A DNA stretch of 64,000 bases from Paracoccaceae bacterium (GTDB lineage: Bacteria; Pseudomonadota; Alphaproteobacteria; Rhodobacterales; Rhodobacteraceae), in NCBI GenBank assembly GCA_009842205.1, contig VYFX01000063.1, positions 124,001 through 188,000 on the forward strand, given 5' to 3'. Both the position numbers and the translations under genes were made by a program. Within the stretch, counting starts at the first letter, position 1; each line of letters opens with the position of its first letter. A model generated the notes under the pieces. That model did no database searches. It was not told the DNA's origin and worked only from the letters and a program-made list of their open reading frames with translations. Below are positions 1 to 8,237 of the stretch, in pieces.

Positions 1-2
1 TG

Positions 3-1088
3 ATCTCGACACATGTCGGGAAGATATCACCGGAAGCTGAAACTGGGATTGAATCGCCAACCCGGTTTGAAATCGACGGAATTGTCGAGGCATGTCAAAA
101 GGCGAATCGCGTATCAATACTTGCTGGCGGTGGTGCTATTGGTTCCGGCGGCTTGATTGCCAACCTTTCGGAGCGTCTGGATGCACCCCTGATTACCACC
201 ATAAATGCCAGGGGGATTGGGAAGGGGAGTGAATTGTCTGTGCCCATTAGTCCATCCCTGGAATGCACAAGAAACTTGTTGGAGGAATCTGATCTTGTCA
301 TTGCCTTGGGTACAGAATTCGGCCCGACGGATTTCAATATTTACAAATCACTTCCCGAAATCAGGTTCAAGTTCCTGATCAGAGTGGACATTGACGAAAC
401 CCAACTAACCAGAGGGCCGAAAGCCGATATTGCCGTTTGTTCGGATGTCGTTGGATTTTTGAAGCCGCTCCTGGAGTTGCTCCCGACAACCACCAGGAAT
501 AGTCGAGGTAGGGAAAGAGCCAAGCAGACCATTGAAGAGGTAAAATCAATCCTGTCTCCTGAGGAAATGAATTACATAAATATCATCCATGCGATTCAGA
601 AAGAACTTCCCGATAGCATTCTGGTTGGTGATTCAAACCAAATATCTTACGCCGGCAATCTGTATTGTCACATTCACAAGGACACCGGTTGGTTCAATGC
701 AGCAACAGGTTATGGTGCCCTAGGGTATTCGGTTCCTGCAGCCATTGGTGCTTCCCTGGCAGATTCCTCTGCCCCATTGGTTTGTCTTGTTGGAGATGGG
801 GGATTCCAGTTTACACTTGCTGAAATGGGAACGGCTGTGGATGAGCAAGTCCCGGTTAATTTCGTGGTATTCAACAATCTGGGGTATGGTGAAATCAAGA
901 ACTACATGATTAATCAGGGTATCGAGCCGATTGGGGTGGATCCCTTGCCACCAGATTTCGAGCATATTGCTCGGGCCTACAGAATTCCCTTTGCAAGGGT
1001 CAGGAAACCCCAACAGTTGATAAATATACTGAGACAGCCAATTCAGGACAAATTACCTCGTCTCATCGAGTATGTTGAAAAGGCCTGA
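3..1088 (+). CDS. ThDP-dependent decarboxylase, AruI-like, 5' truncated
   Basis: The frame is open through the left edge, so only the last 361 residues of a thiamine-diphosphate enzyme of the acetolactate-synthase superfamily are present; the N-terminal domain with the ThDP-activating Glu is missing. The C-terminal cofactor domain is complete: the motif starts GDGGFQFTLAEMG and closes with the Asn pair of VVFNN, preceded by TGYGALGYSVPAAIGA and followed by GYGEIKNYM. These blocks and the PIGVD segment resemble 5-guanidino-2-oxopentanoate decarboxylase (AruI) of the arginine transaminase pathway more than biosynthetic IlvB, but this is recognition from memory. A guanidino-hydrolase and a class III aminotransferase occur later (19.3-21.7 kb). 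It could equally be another 2-oxo acid decarboxylase or lyase. Family confidence is high, substrate low. Confidence 0.85.
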   Translation: MSTHVGKISPEAETGIESPTRFEIDGIVEACQKANRVSILAGGGAIGSGGLIANLSERLDAPLITTINARGIGKGSELSVPISPSLECTRNLLEESDLVIALGTEFGPTDFNIYKSLPEIRFKFLIRVDIDETQLTRGPKADIAVCSDVVGFLKPLLELLPTTTRNSRGRERAKQTIEEVKSILSPEEMNYINIIHAIQKELPDSILVGDSNQISYAGNLYCHIHKDTGWFNAATGYGALGYSVPAAIGASLADSSAPLVCLVGDGGFQFTLAEMGTAVDEQVPVNFVVFNNLGYGEIKNYMINQGIEPIGVDPLPPDFEHIARAYRIPFARVRKPQQLINILRQPIQDKLPRLIEYVEKA

Positions 1089-1198
1089 GTTCCCTTGCAA
1101 AAGAAAGGCCCATCAAATTGATGAAGTTGAAACATTGGTGATCCAAAATTATCTACTTGTATGAACCATAAGGTAGATCAGGGAGTAATCGACAGCCC

Positions 1199-1732
1199 AT
1201 GAATTCCAAGGATGCAAACCATCGGGTGGAAAACGTTTCTCCAAAGGGTGAAGGTGAAGAACTGTGGAACGAAATAGTCAATAACGAACTGCAGTTGCTT
1301 GAGGAGTTCAGCCGGTCGGACAGGAAAAGTCTTTGGGATAAAATCGCCGACTTTGGCTCCAGAACGGGCAAGAAAGTACCGACACAGATACTGAGTACCA
1401 ATTATGAAGACAAATATGATGAGAAATCACTTTCAAGAAAAATAAGCAAATATGCACGGATTGCAGGCAAAAAAGTTGTTTTCCAGGTTCTTGTTTTGTA
1501 TTATTGTCTTCTGGATAAGGATACTCCCCAATGGGCCAAAGCGCCTATCATTAGTGCACTTGGATATTTCATATTTCCACTTGATGCCATTCCAGACATA
1601 ATTGTGGGAGCAGGTTATTCGGACGATTTGGGTGTACTTGTTGTTGCAATGGGTATGGTTTTGGCTCATGTCAAGGATGAGCACAAGGACCGGGCCAGAG
1701 AACAGGTTTCCAGGATTTTTGGAAACGATTGA
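1199..1732 (+). CDS. DUF1232 (YkvA-type) small membrane protein
   Basis: This 177-residue protein has a charged N-terminal half (about residues 1-80) and a C-terminal DUF1232 domain (about residues 85-150). The hallmark FPLDAIPDII followed by a Gly-Tyr-x-Asp-Asp-Leu stretch is clear, and one or two hydrophobic helices flank it. The biochemical role of DUF1232 proteins is not established. The ATG follows a GGGAG about 13 bases upstream. The stop lies only 3 bases before the atpI start, so the gene is probably cotranscribed with the F0 ATP synthase genes, which is not the usual company for this family. Domain call firm, function unknown. Confidence 0.8.
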   Translation: MNSKDANHRVENVSPKGEGEELWNEIVNNELQLLEEFSRSDRKSLWDKIADFGSRTGKKVPTQILSTNYEDKYDEKSLSRKISKYARIAGKKVVFQVLVLYYCLLDKDTPQWAKAPIISALGYFIFPLDAIPDIIVGAGYSDDLGVLVVAMGMVLAHVKDEHKDRAREQVSRIFGND

Positions 1733-1735
1733 GAA

Positions 1736-2071
1736 ATGGTTGACATGACTGGTACTGACGATTTCGAACAAAAGAAAAACCTGGAGGAACGCATAAGGAA
1801 CCTAGAGGAAGAGATCAATCCACCCGAGAAGGAGCAAAGCCCGATTTCCCAAGCCAATATGGGTTGGCGAATGGTGGTTGACCTCGTTGCTGGAGTCGGG
1901 TTGGGCTTTGTAATTGGATATGGTTTGGATATTTTATTTGATACCAGACCTTTAAATATGATCTTGTTTGTATTATTAGGATTTGGAGCGGGAATTAACT
2001 TGATGTTGAGAACTGCAAAGGAAATGAAGAAACCCGAAACAAATAAGAATGAGGGGAATACTCCCAATTAG
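1736..2071 (+). CDS. atpI: F0F1 ATP synthase assembly protein AtpI
   Basis: The 111-residue protein has a charged, coiled-coil-like N-terminus (about residues 10-40) followed by two hydrophobic helices separated by a short turn (about 48-70 and 77-97). This is the usual build of the alphaproteobacterial AtpI/AtpZ family, which helps assemble the membrane c-ring and has been linked to Mg2+ handling. It sits directly before atpB in the standard order atpI-atpB-atpE. The ATG at 1736 starts 3 bases after the preceding stop; a second in-frame ATG lies at 1745 and cannot be excluded. Confidence 0.88.
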   Translation: MVDMTGTDDFEQKKNLEERIRNLEEEINPPEKEQSPISQANMGWRMVVDLVAGVGLGFVIGYGLDILFDTRPLNMILFVLLGFGAGINLMLRTAKEMKKPETNKNEGNTPN

Positions 2072-2082
2072 ATTAGACTGAA

Positions 2083-2838
2083 ATGGCTACTGAAACCGAA
2101 GCAGAAAAGGGATTAGAAATCCACCCAATGGATCAGTTTCTGATCAAGCCCGTACTGGGTGATGGTCCTTTGGTTTGGTATTCATTCAGCAATACCGCCA
2201 TGTGGATGGCTATAACCCTCTTGGGGGTAATCATTTTTCTGGTGGTTGGAACCCGCAAGAAATCCTATGTACCCGATCGCTTTCAAATGGTTGTGGAACT
2301 GATATACGGTTTTGTCAGAAACATGGTACAGGATGTTGCGGGACGCGATGCATTACCATTTTTTCCATATATCATGACGGCCTTCATGTTTGTCATTTTT
2401 TCAAATGTTCTGGGACTCATTCCAATGAGTTTCACACCAACATCACACATTGCGGTTACTGCAACCCTGGCCCTGACCGTATTCATTTCGGTTACAGTGA
2501 TCGGTTTCGTCAAGCATGGGCTGGGATTCTTGGGACTGTTCTGGATTTCTTCGGCACCCCTCCCTCTTCGTCCGGTTTTGGCGGTGATTGAGGTCATGTC
2601 CTATTTTGTTCGACCAATCAGTCATTCGATCAGATTGGCAGGAAACATGATGGCCGGACACGCAATGATAAAGGTCTTTGCAGCCTTTGCCGGTGTCATG
2701 GGACTTGGTGCTTTTGTTCCAATAATTGCAATATCGGCAGTATATGGCCTGGAATTATTGGTGGCCTTTATCCAGGCTTATGTGTTTACAATTCTAACTT
2801 GTGTTTATCTGAAGGATGCCCTGCATCCCCAACATTAA
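2083..2838 (+). CDS. atpB: ATP synthase F0 subunit a
   Basis: Subunit a of the proton-translocating F0 sector, 251 residues with five to six hydrophobic helices. The functional core [12 protein letters not shown] carries the essential Arg (in SIRLAGN) that faces the c-ring Glu, and the last helices include the conserved [16 protein letters not shown]. Length and architecture are typical for alphaproteobacteria. It lies 11 bases after atpI and 33 bases before atpE in a colinear F0 operon. No F1 genes follow, as expected in alphaproteobacteria, where F0 and F1 operons are separate. Confidence 0.97.
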   Translation: MATETEAEKGLEIHPMDQFLIKPVLGDGPLVWYSFSNTAMWMAITLLGVIIFLVVGTRKKSYVPDRFQMVVELIYGFVRNMVQDVAGRDALPFFPYIMTAFMFVIFSNVLGLIPMSFTPTSHIAVTATLALTVFISVTVIGFVKHGLGFLGLFWISSAPLPLRPVLAVIEVMSYFVRPISHSIRLAGNMMAGHAMIKVFAAFAGVMGLGAFVPIIAISAVYGLELLVAFIQAYVFTILTCVYLKDALHPQH

Positions 2839-2871
2839 TCTGAAATATCCATTCTAGACAAGGAGTAAATT

Positions 2872-3108
2872 ATGGAAGGCGATTTGAATACAATGGGAGC
2901 ACTCATCGGGGCCGGTTTGGCCTGTACAGGAATGGGCGGTGCTGCCATCGGTGTCGGTCATGTTGCAGGAAACTATTTGGCAGGGGCCCTGAGGAATCCT
3001 TCAGCTGCCCAATCTCAGACAGCCATGCTGTTTATTGGAATTGCCTTTGCCGAAGCATTCGGCATCTTTTCCTTCCTCGTGGCACTGCTTTTGATGTTTG
3101 CCCTCTAG
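2872..3108 (+). CDS. atpE: ATP synthase F0 subunit c
   Basis: The 78-residue c-ring proteolipid is a two-helix hairpin with the polar loop R41-N42-P43 and the ion-binding carboxylate Glu61 in the second helix ([10 protein letters not shown]). I see no obvious sodium-binding signature beside Glu61, so proton specificity is inferred. An AAGGAG Shine-Dalgarno sequence lies a few bases before the ATG, stronger than those of its neighbours, which fits the high copy number of subunit c. It lies between atpB and the b' gene. Confidence 0.97.
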   Translation: MEGDLNTMGALIGAGLACTGMGGAAIGVGHVAGNYLAGALRNPSAAQSQTAMLFIGIAFAEAFGIFSFLVALLLMFAL

Positions 3109-3160
3109 TCAACGCCAGACAACAAACCAATACATCGTTTGCATTTCGGGAATTTGACGA

Positions 3161-3694
3161 GTGGCTGCTGAAAACAACGTAAGTGAACAAGCTGGTATTC
3201 CCCAGCTAGAGTTTTCTTCGTTTCCCAACCAGATTCTGTGGTTGGTGGTTTTCCTGTTGGCCATCTTTATCGTGGTCAGGATGATAGCCCTGCCACGGAT
3301 TGGCCAGATTGTCTCCCAGCGGGAAAAAAGAATCAAGGCTGATCTGGAGGATGCCCGCAAGCTGAATGAAAAGATTGAAGGATTGGAAAATTCAATCGAA
3401 GAAACGCTTGCCGAGGCTAAACGATTTTCCGAAGGGAAAGCTGCAGAAACCCGCAATGAAATTCTGGAGATGCAGAACAAGGCATTGGAAGAAGCAGAGG
3501 TAACAGTCAGGGCTGAAGTTGCCGAAGCCGAGAAAAGAATTGAAGCCATTCAGGATGAGGCACTCACCAATATACGTGCCATCGCCAATGAAGCTGCTGT
3601 TGAAATCGTAAATCAGATTGTTCCGAAAAGGGGAATTCTTGACGAGATTTCGGGTGTGGTTGATGCCAAGGTTCAGGGGAAGACCAGTGAATAG
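3161..3694 (+). CDS. ATP synthase F0 subunit b'
   Basis: Peripheral-stalk subunit b' (AtpF2/AtpG type), 177 residues. One N-terminal membrane helix (about 25-47) follows a short polar segment; the rest is a long Glu/Lys/Ala-rich coiled coil. Having both b' and b adjacent is typical of alphaproteobacteria and photosynthetic lineages, which build a heterodimeric stator. The start is GTG at 3161, preceded by GGGAA. The stop overlaps the GTG start of subunit b by 8 bases, so the two stalk subunits are probably translationally coupled. Confidence 0.92.
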   Translation: MAAENNVSEQAGIPQLEFSSFPNQILWLVVFLLAIFIVVRMIALPRIGQIVSQREKRIKADLEDARKLNEKIEGLENSIEETLAEAKRFSEGKAAETRNEILEMQNKALEEAEVTVRAEVAEAEKRIEAIQDEALTNIRAIANEAAVEIVNQIVPKRGILDEISGVVDAKVQGKTSE

Positions 3695-4253
3695 GTACAT
3701 ACTTCTCCCAGTACTGTTCATGCTGGTTGGTACCGGATCGGCTCAGGCTGCAAGCGGTCCGTTCTTTTCCCTTGGCAACACCGATTTCGTGGTATCGATT
3801 TCGTTTATTATCTTCATTGCGGCAATCATCTATTTCAAGGCACCCAAATTTGTGGCCAAGTTGATCGATGGCCAGATTGCCAAGATTGAAGGACAGCTCA
3901 AGGAGGCGTCCTCGGTGAAGGAGGATGCCCAGACTCTTCTTGAAAACCTGCAAAGGAAACAGGAGGAAGCCGAAGAACATGCAATTCGCATCAAGGAACA
4001 GGCTCAAAAGGACAAGGAACTTGCCATTGAGGAAGCCCAAACCTCCATCCAGGGGTTGGTCGATCGAAAACTGCAGAATTCCAGGGAGCAGGTTCGTGCC
4101 AGCGAGGCCAAGGCCATAGCCAATATAAGAAACCAGGCAATTGATCTGGCCATTGATGCAGCCTCTGAAGTCATTTTCAGAAGCATGGGTGGTGATGATC
4201 GCAGAACCATCATTGACCAATCAATCAAAGACATCAACAAGTATCTGAACTGA
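3687..4253 (+). CDS. atpF: ATP synthase F0 subunit b
   Basis: Second peripheral-stalk subunit, 188 residues from the GTG at 3687, which is preceded by AGGGGAAG and overlaps the end of b'. The frame is open further upstream, but the GTG start gives the familiar N-terminus: a cleavable-looking hydrophobic leader ending in AQAASGPFFSLGNTDFV, then the membrane anchor (about residues 32-48) and a long charged coiled coil. A leader before the anchor is common in alphaproteobacterial b subunits. It is the last gene of the F0 operon; a 370-base gap follows. Confidence 0.92.
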   Translation: MNRYILLPVLFMLVGTGSAQAASGPFFSLGNTDFVVSISFIIFIAAIIYFKAPKFVAKLIDGQIAKIEGQLKEASSVKEDAQTLLENLQRKQEEAEEHAIRIKEQAQKDKELAIEEAQTSIQGLVDRKLQNSREQVRASEAKAIANIRNQAIDLAIDAASEVIFRSMGGDDRRTIIDQSIKDINKYLN

Positions 4254-4623
4254 AGATACTGCCCAATAAGTCCATCTTGTTGCCCCAAGCAACATGATGC
4301 AAGATCAGGCATTTAGTTTCTCGACTTAAAACTTCCTTGCTCCTAGGAATGTGGGAATGCTAAAGACACCCTTTAGTGTGTCATTCGCTATAGACCAAAC
4401 TCTCTCCCCCTGAAAATGGGAAGTCTTATTTTTGGAATTCGGTTCTGTTCAGATATACTCTCCTCTGCCATTCACCACACATTAATTACCGCTTGCAAAA
4501 ACAAAGTCAGGAAAACACCATTGGATAACAAACCATTTTATTGTATAGACATTAGATTTTCTCTTTGGATTATCAGCGTAATATGATTGGAAAAGCCCAA
4601 TTTACTGGTAGTGTTAACTGCTG
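4254..4623 (+). other. Intergenic region between F0 operon and ABC importer operon
   Basis: About 370 bases without a credible gene. A small perfect hairpin lies at 4278-4294 (TGTTGC, loop CCCAA, GCAACA), but no U-tract follows it, so it is at best a weak terminator for the atp operon. The second half is AT-rich and must hold the promoter for the operon starting at 4624, but no convincing -35/-10 pair stands out. No riboswitch or RNA gene was recognised. Confidence 0.4.
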
Positions 4624-5646
4624 ATGGTAGCTTATCTGTTTCGGCGAACAGTTGCCCTATTGCTGGTTTTGCTGGGGCTCGTAATCCTAATCTTCATCAT
4701 TGCCCGGATTGTACCTGGTGATCCTGCACGAATAGCACTTGGCCCCTTGGCAACAGCCGATCAGGTTGCTGAAATGCGCGGTGAGATGGGTTTGGATGAT
4801 CCCTTCCTTGTACAATTATGGAACTACCTTACCGGTCTCTTGCAAGGTGATCTGGGGAAATCCCTGCTTTCGAGTCGTCCGGTCATGGATGATCTGGTTG
4901 CGGCCTTACCTGCTACCTTTGAATTGGTATTGGCAACAATTTTCCTGCAAATCTCACTATCGATTCCTCTTGGTGTTTTGGCAGCTGTTTATCGTGACAG
5001 TTGGATCGACAATATTACCCGAATTATCTCCTTGATTGGGGTCGTAACACCTGGATTTGTCCTTGCGATCATACTGCAGTTACTGGCGAGTTACTATCTT
5101 ACCTTCTTTCCAGTGACCGGGCGTCTTGACCCTGGGTTAGAATTCAGTGCGACAAAAACGGGTCTCTTGACCATAGATTCGCTTTTGGCCGGTCGGTGGG
5201 ATGTATTTGGTAGTGCCTGTTTACATCTGTTCCTGCCTTCCATTGCACTGGCAGCTGCTGGAATCGGCCAAGTCATGCGTATTACCAGATCGGCCATGAT
5301 AGAAGTCGGTAGTCGAGATTTCATTGAAGCATCCCGTTCCTACGGTATTCCTGAACAGGTGGTTACAATTCGGTACATGTTGAGGGTTGCTTCCATTGCA
5401 CCCTTGACTATTCTTGGACTGGAATTTGCGTCCCTGATCGGGAACGCATTCATTGTAGAATTCGTCTTCAGTTGGCCTGGCATTGCCAGTTATGGTGTAA
5501 GAACCATTTTGCAGAAGGACCTCAATGCGGTTATCGGTGTCGTCCTGGTTTCCGGTATCTTTTTTGTAGTAGCCAATCTGGTGATTGATGTTTTGCTTGG
5601 TTTCATTGATCCACGAAACCGCTTACGGGAAGGCTCAAGTAAATGA
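4624..5646 (+). CDS. Dipeptide-type ABC transporter permease (DppB family)
   Basis: Inner-membrane permease of 340 residues with about six hydrophobic helices. The N-terminal LFRRTVALLLVLLGLVILIF and the following ARIVPGDPARIALG block are classic for DppB/OppB proteins. The EAA-type loop is visible around DFIEASRSYGIPEQVVTIRYML. It pairs with the DppC-type permease that starts inside its stop codon (ATGA overlap). In this family the substrates are peptides, but also nickel, opines, glutathione and small amides. The neighbouring hydantoinase-A-like and DUF917 enzymes point to a non-peptide substrate (inference). Confidence 0.93.
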   Translation: MVAYLFRRTVALLLVLLGLVILIFIIARIVPGDPARIALGPLATADQVAEMRGEMGLDDPFLVQLWNYLTGLLQGDLGKSLLSSRPVMDDLVAALPATFELVLATIFLQISLSIPLGVLAAVYRDSWIDNITRIISLIGVVTPGFVLAIILQLLASYYLTFFPVTGRLDPGLEFSATKTGLLTIDSLLAGRWDVFGSACLHLFLPSIALAAAGIGQVMRITRSAMIEVGSRDFIEASRSYGIPEQVVTIRYMLRVASIAPLTILGLEFASLIGNAFIVEFVFSWPGIASYGVRTILQKDLNAVIGVVLVSGIFFVVANLVIDVLLGFIDPRNRLREGSSK

Positions 5647-6527
5647 ATGATGGCCCCATGATCAAGGATGAGACCGTCCGAACACTCAGTAGTGGACAGA
5701 TGGCATGGTACCGTTTCAAGTACAATCCTTCTGCTCTCGTTGGTGTGTTTATAATCATTTCGGTCATTATTGGTGCCATTTTTGCACCCTGGTTAGCTCC
5801 ATCACCAGAATCGGCAGGTGCCCATGTTGATTTTCTTAATCGACACAGCCCACCCAGTGGAGTGTATCTCATGGGGACAGATAATGTCGGCCGAGATATA
5901 TTCAGCCGTGTTCTTTTTGGCTATAGGGTTTCACTTGGCTTGGTTGTTGGTGTACTTGGCATAGCTGTTCCCTTCGGTGTACTTTTGGGTTTGACAGCAG
6001 CCTATGCAGGTGGCTGGACTGAATGGGTAATCATGCGATTTACCGACGTCATGCTGGCTATACCACCACTTGCCATGGCACTGGCTGTCACTGCCGTACT
6101 GTCCCCCAATCTTGTAAATGCCATGATAGCAATAACACTGTTATGGTGGACTTGGCACACCCGGCTTATCTACCGCATTGCCAAAGGACAGATGGCGGAG
6201 GATTACGTTGAGGCGGCCAAGGTTTCAGGGGCAAGTCACGTACACATACTCTTTCGAGAACTATTGCCGAATTGCATTTCAGCGATCGCTGTCAAGACCT
6301 CACTAGATGCAGGTTTCGTTATCCTCTTCGGAGCAGCGCTCTCATTCCTTGGTCTGGGCGTACAGCCCCCCACGCCGGATCTGGGCACCATGGTATCGAC
6401 AGGTTCCGAATACCTGCCGGAATATTGGTGGGAGGCATTAATGCCGGGATTTGCCATCCTGTATGTCATACTGGGATTCAATTTGTTGGGTGACGGGTTG
6501 CGTGATATGATGGATGTTGAGCTATGA
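5643..6527 (+). CDS. Dipeptide-type ABC transporter permease (DppC family)
   Basis: Second permease, 294 residues. An N-terminal cytoplasmic segment leads into a first helix (about 33-55), then comes the conserved LMGTDNVGRDIFSRVLFGYRVSL block of DppC proteins, four to five further helices and the EAA loop around DYVEAAKVSGASHVHILFRELLPN. ATGA overlaps on both sides (with the DppB-type permease and with the ATPase) show tight translational coupling. It forms the membrane channel with the preceding gene and is powered by the following ATPase. Confidence 0.93.
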   Translation: MNDGPMIKDETVRTLSSGQMAWYRFKYNPSALVGVFIIISVIIGAIFAPWLAPSPESAGAHVDFLNRHSPPSGVYLMGTDNVGRDIFSRVLFGYRVSLGLVVGVLGIAVPFGVLLGLTAAYAGGWTEWVIMRFTDVMLAIPPLAMALAVTAVLSPNLVNAMIAITLLWWTWHTRLIYRIAKGQMAEDYVEAAKVSGASHVHILFRELLPNCISAIAVKTSLDAGFVILFGAALSFLGLGVQPPTPDLGTMVSTGSEYLPEYWWEALMPGFAILYVILGFNLLGDGLRDMMDVEL

Positions 6528-8227
6528 GTAATCGCATCCTTGAAGTATCAGACCTTGATTTGAGTTTCACTACTTATGGACAGCGAACCAAGGTACTACA
6601 CAATCTGAACTTCCATTTGGATGCCGGGGAAAGGGTTTCCTTGATCGGTCAATCAGGTTCAGGAAAAACTGTTACCATGCGAACCATAATTGGAACCTTG
6701 CCAATGCCACCCGGGAAGGTTGAAAATGGCTCGATACGATATGAAGGTCGAGAGCTTTTGACACTTTCCAGAAAACAGCGCAATCGGCTCAAGGGTACCG
6801 GTATTTCAATTGTCCTCCAGGATCCGCTTTTGTCATTTAATCCGGTCCTCACCATCCATCGGCAGATGGATGATATTGTACGCTATGCAGATATGCGAAA
6901 TAATAAGTCCCGAAGCCGTTCTGCTCGTCGATCGCATATCATTGATACGCTAAAAAAAGTACAATTGTCTGATGGGGAACACATCCTTGGCTCCTATCCC
7001 ATGCAGCTTTCGGGAGGTATGCGCCAACGCGTTCTCATTGGTATGTCCCTTCTCAACAATCCACGGCTTTTGATCGCTGATGAACCTGGGACAGCTTTGG
7101 ATGTTACAACCCAACAAGAAATTCTCAACTTGTTGAATACCTTGGTTTCTGAGGAGGGTCTCACGCTCCTGCTTATCACGCACAATTTGGGTGTGGTTCG
7201 GGAAATGGCCGACCGTGTTTATGTCATGCAGAAAGGACGAATTGTCGAGCAGGGAACCAGAGATGAAATTTTTGCATCGCCCAAACATCCCTATACGCTT
7301 GAACTGATGAATAGCGTCTTGCCTTTGTATGGTGACAAGGTGGTGGATGTGGCTGATACCCATCATGAAGAAAACGCCATTGAAATACGGGGAGTCAACA
7401 AGATTTTCTCCCGAAAAATTGGCATTATTCGCCGTAAAACTGAGGTTAATCATGCAGTAAAGGAAGTTTCCCTTGATATCAGCAGGGGAGATATTTTTGG
7501 CATAGCAGGTGAAAGTGGATCAGGAAAAACGACGCTGGCCAAGATTTTACTTGGCCTTCATAAGCCGAATTCGGGAGACGTGACTATTGACAATCAGAAT
7601 TTGGACGGATTTCAAGGTTCCACCGAGTTCCGAAAAACCGTACAAATTGTATACCAGAATCCCGGTTCATCACTCAACCCGCGACGTACGGTCGCTGATC
7701 AGCTGAAAGTTCCCTTGAAATTCACCGGTTTTTCACCCGAAAATTACCATGCCCGAATCGAGGAATTGCTTGATATGGTCGAATTGCCACGCTCTTATGC
7801 GTCAATGTATCCACACGAATTGTCCGGAGGGCAAAAACAACGGGTAGCCATAGCAAGGGCACTGTCATGCCATCCCAAGATACTGGTTCTTGATGAGCCG
7901 ACCTCGGCACTAGATGTCCTAATTCAGAATTCGGTCATAAACCTGCTGCACCGATTACGTGACGAATTTGACCTGACATATGTGTTTATTAGCCACGATC
8001 TCAGCCTCATGCGTAATTTCTGCAATCGTGTTGCAATCATGTTTCGTGGCGAAATATGTGAACAGGGTCGAACCAGGGATATATTCGCAAATCCCCAACA
8101 CCCATATACCCGTGCACTGCTTTCCTCAATCCCGGTAATTACTGCTGAGGAAGAGCGTTTGAAACCAGTGGTTTCAAAGGCGGAAAGGGATGCGGTGCTT
8201 ACAACTACAACAGAGTTAACAGACTGA
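6524..8227 (+). CDS. Fused double ATP-binding ABC protein (DppD-DppF type)
   Basis: A 567-residue protein with two complete nucleotide-binding domains, the equivalent of DppD and DppF joined in one chain. The first has Walker A GQSGSGKT (about residue 43) and signature LSGGMRQRV; the second has Walker A GESGSGKT (about 329) and signature LSGGQKQRVAIARAL. Each Walker B is followed by the usual oligopeptide-transporter C-terminal motif (HPYTLEL, HPYTRALL). Fused ATPases are common for glutathione/GsiA-like importers. It overlaps the DppC-type permease by 4 bases and is followed 10 bases later by the hydantoinase-A-like gene, so enzymes and transporter share one transcript. Confidence 0.94.
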   Translation: MSNRILEVSDLDLSFTTYGQRTKVLHNLNFHLDAGERVSLIGQSGSGKTVTMRTIIGTLPMPPGKVENGSIRYEGRELLTLSRKQRNRLKGTGISIVLQDPLLSFNPVLTIHRQMDDIVRYADMRNNKSRSRSARRSHIIDTLKKVQLSDGEHILGSYPMQLSGGMRQRVLIGMSLLNNPRLLIADEPGTALDVTTQQEILNLLNTLVSEEGLTLLLITHNLGVVREMADRVYVMQKGRIVEQGTRDEIFASPKHPYTLELMNSVLPLYGDKVVDVADTHHEENAIEIRGVNKIFSRKIGIIRRKTEVNHAVKEVSLDISRGDIFGIAGESGSGKTTLAKILLGLHKPNSGDVTIDNQNLDGFQGSTEFRKTVQIVYQNPGSSLNPRRTVADQLKVPLKFTGFSPENYHARIEELLDMVELPRSYASMYPHELSGGQKQRVAIARALSCHPKILVLDEPTSALDVLIQNSVINLLHRLRDEFDLTYVFISHDLSLMRNFCNRVAIMFRGEICEQGRTRDIFANPQHPYTRALLSSIPVITAEEERLKPVVSKAERDAVLTTTTELTD

Positions 8228-8237
8228 AGGAGTCATT

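Noticed and set aside
3564-4220. Open frame of 218 codons antisense to the ATP synthase stalk genes
   Set aside because: It mirrors the coiled-coil genes b' and b, with no domain and no upstream signal.
4278-4294. Small hairpin after the atp F0 operon
   Set aside because: The stem is only 6 bp and there is no U-tract; not strong enough to call a terminator.
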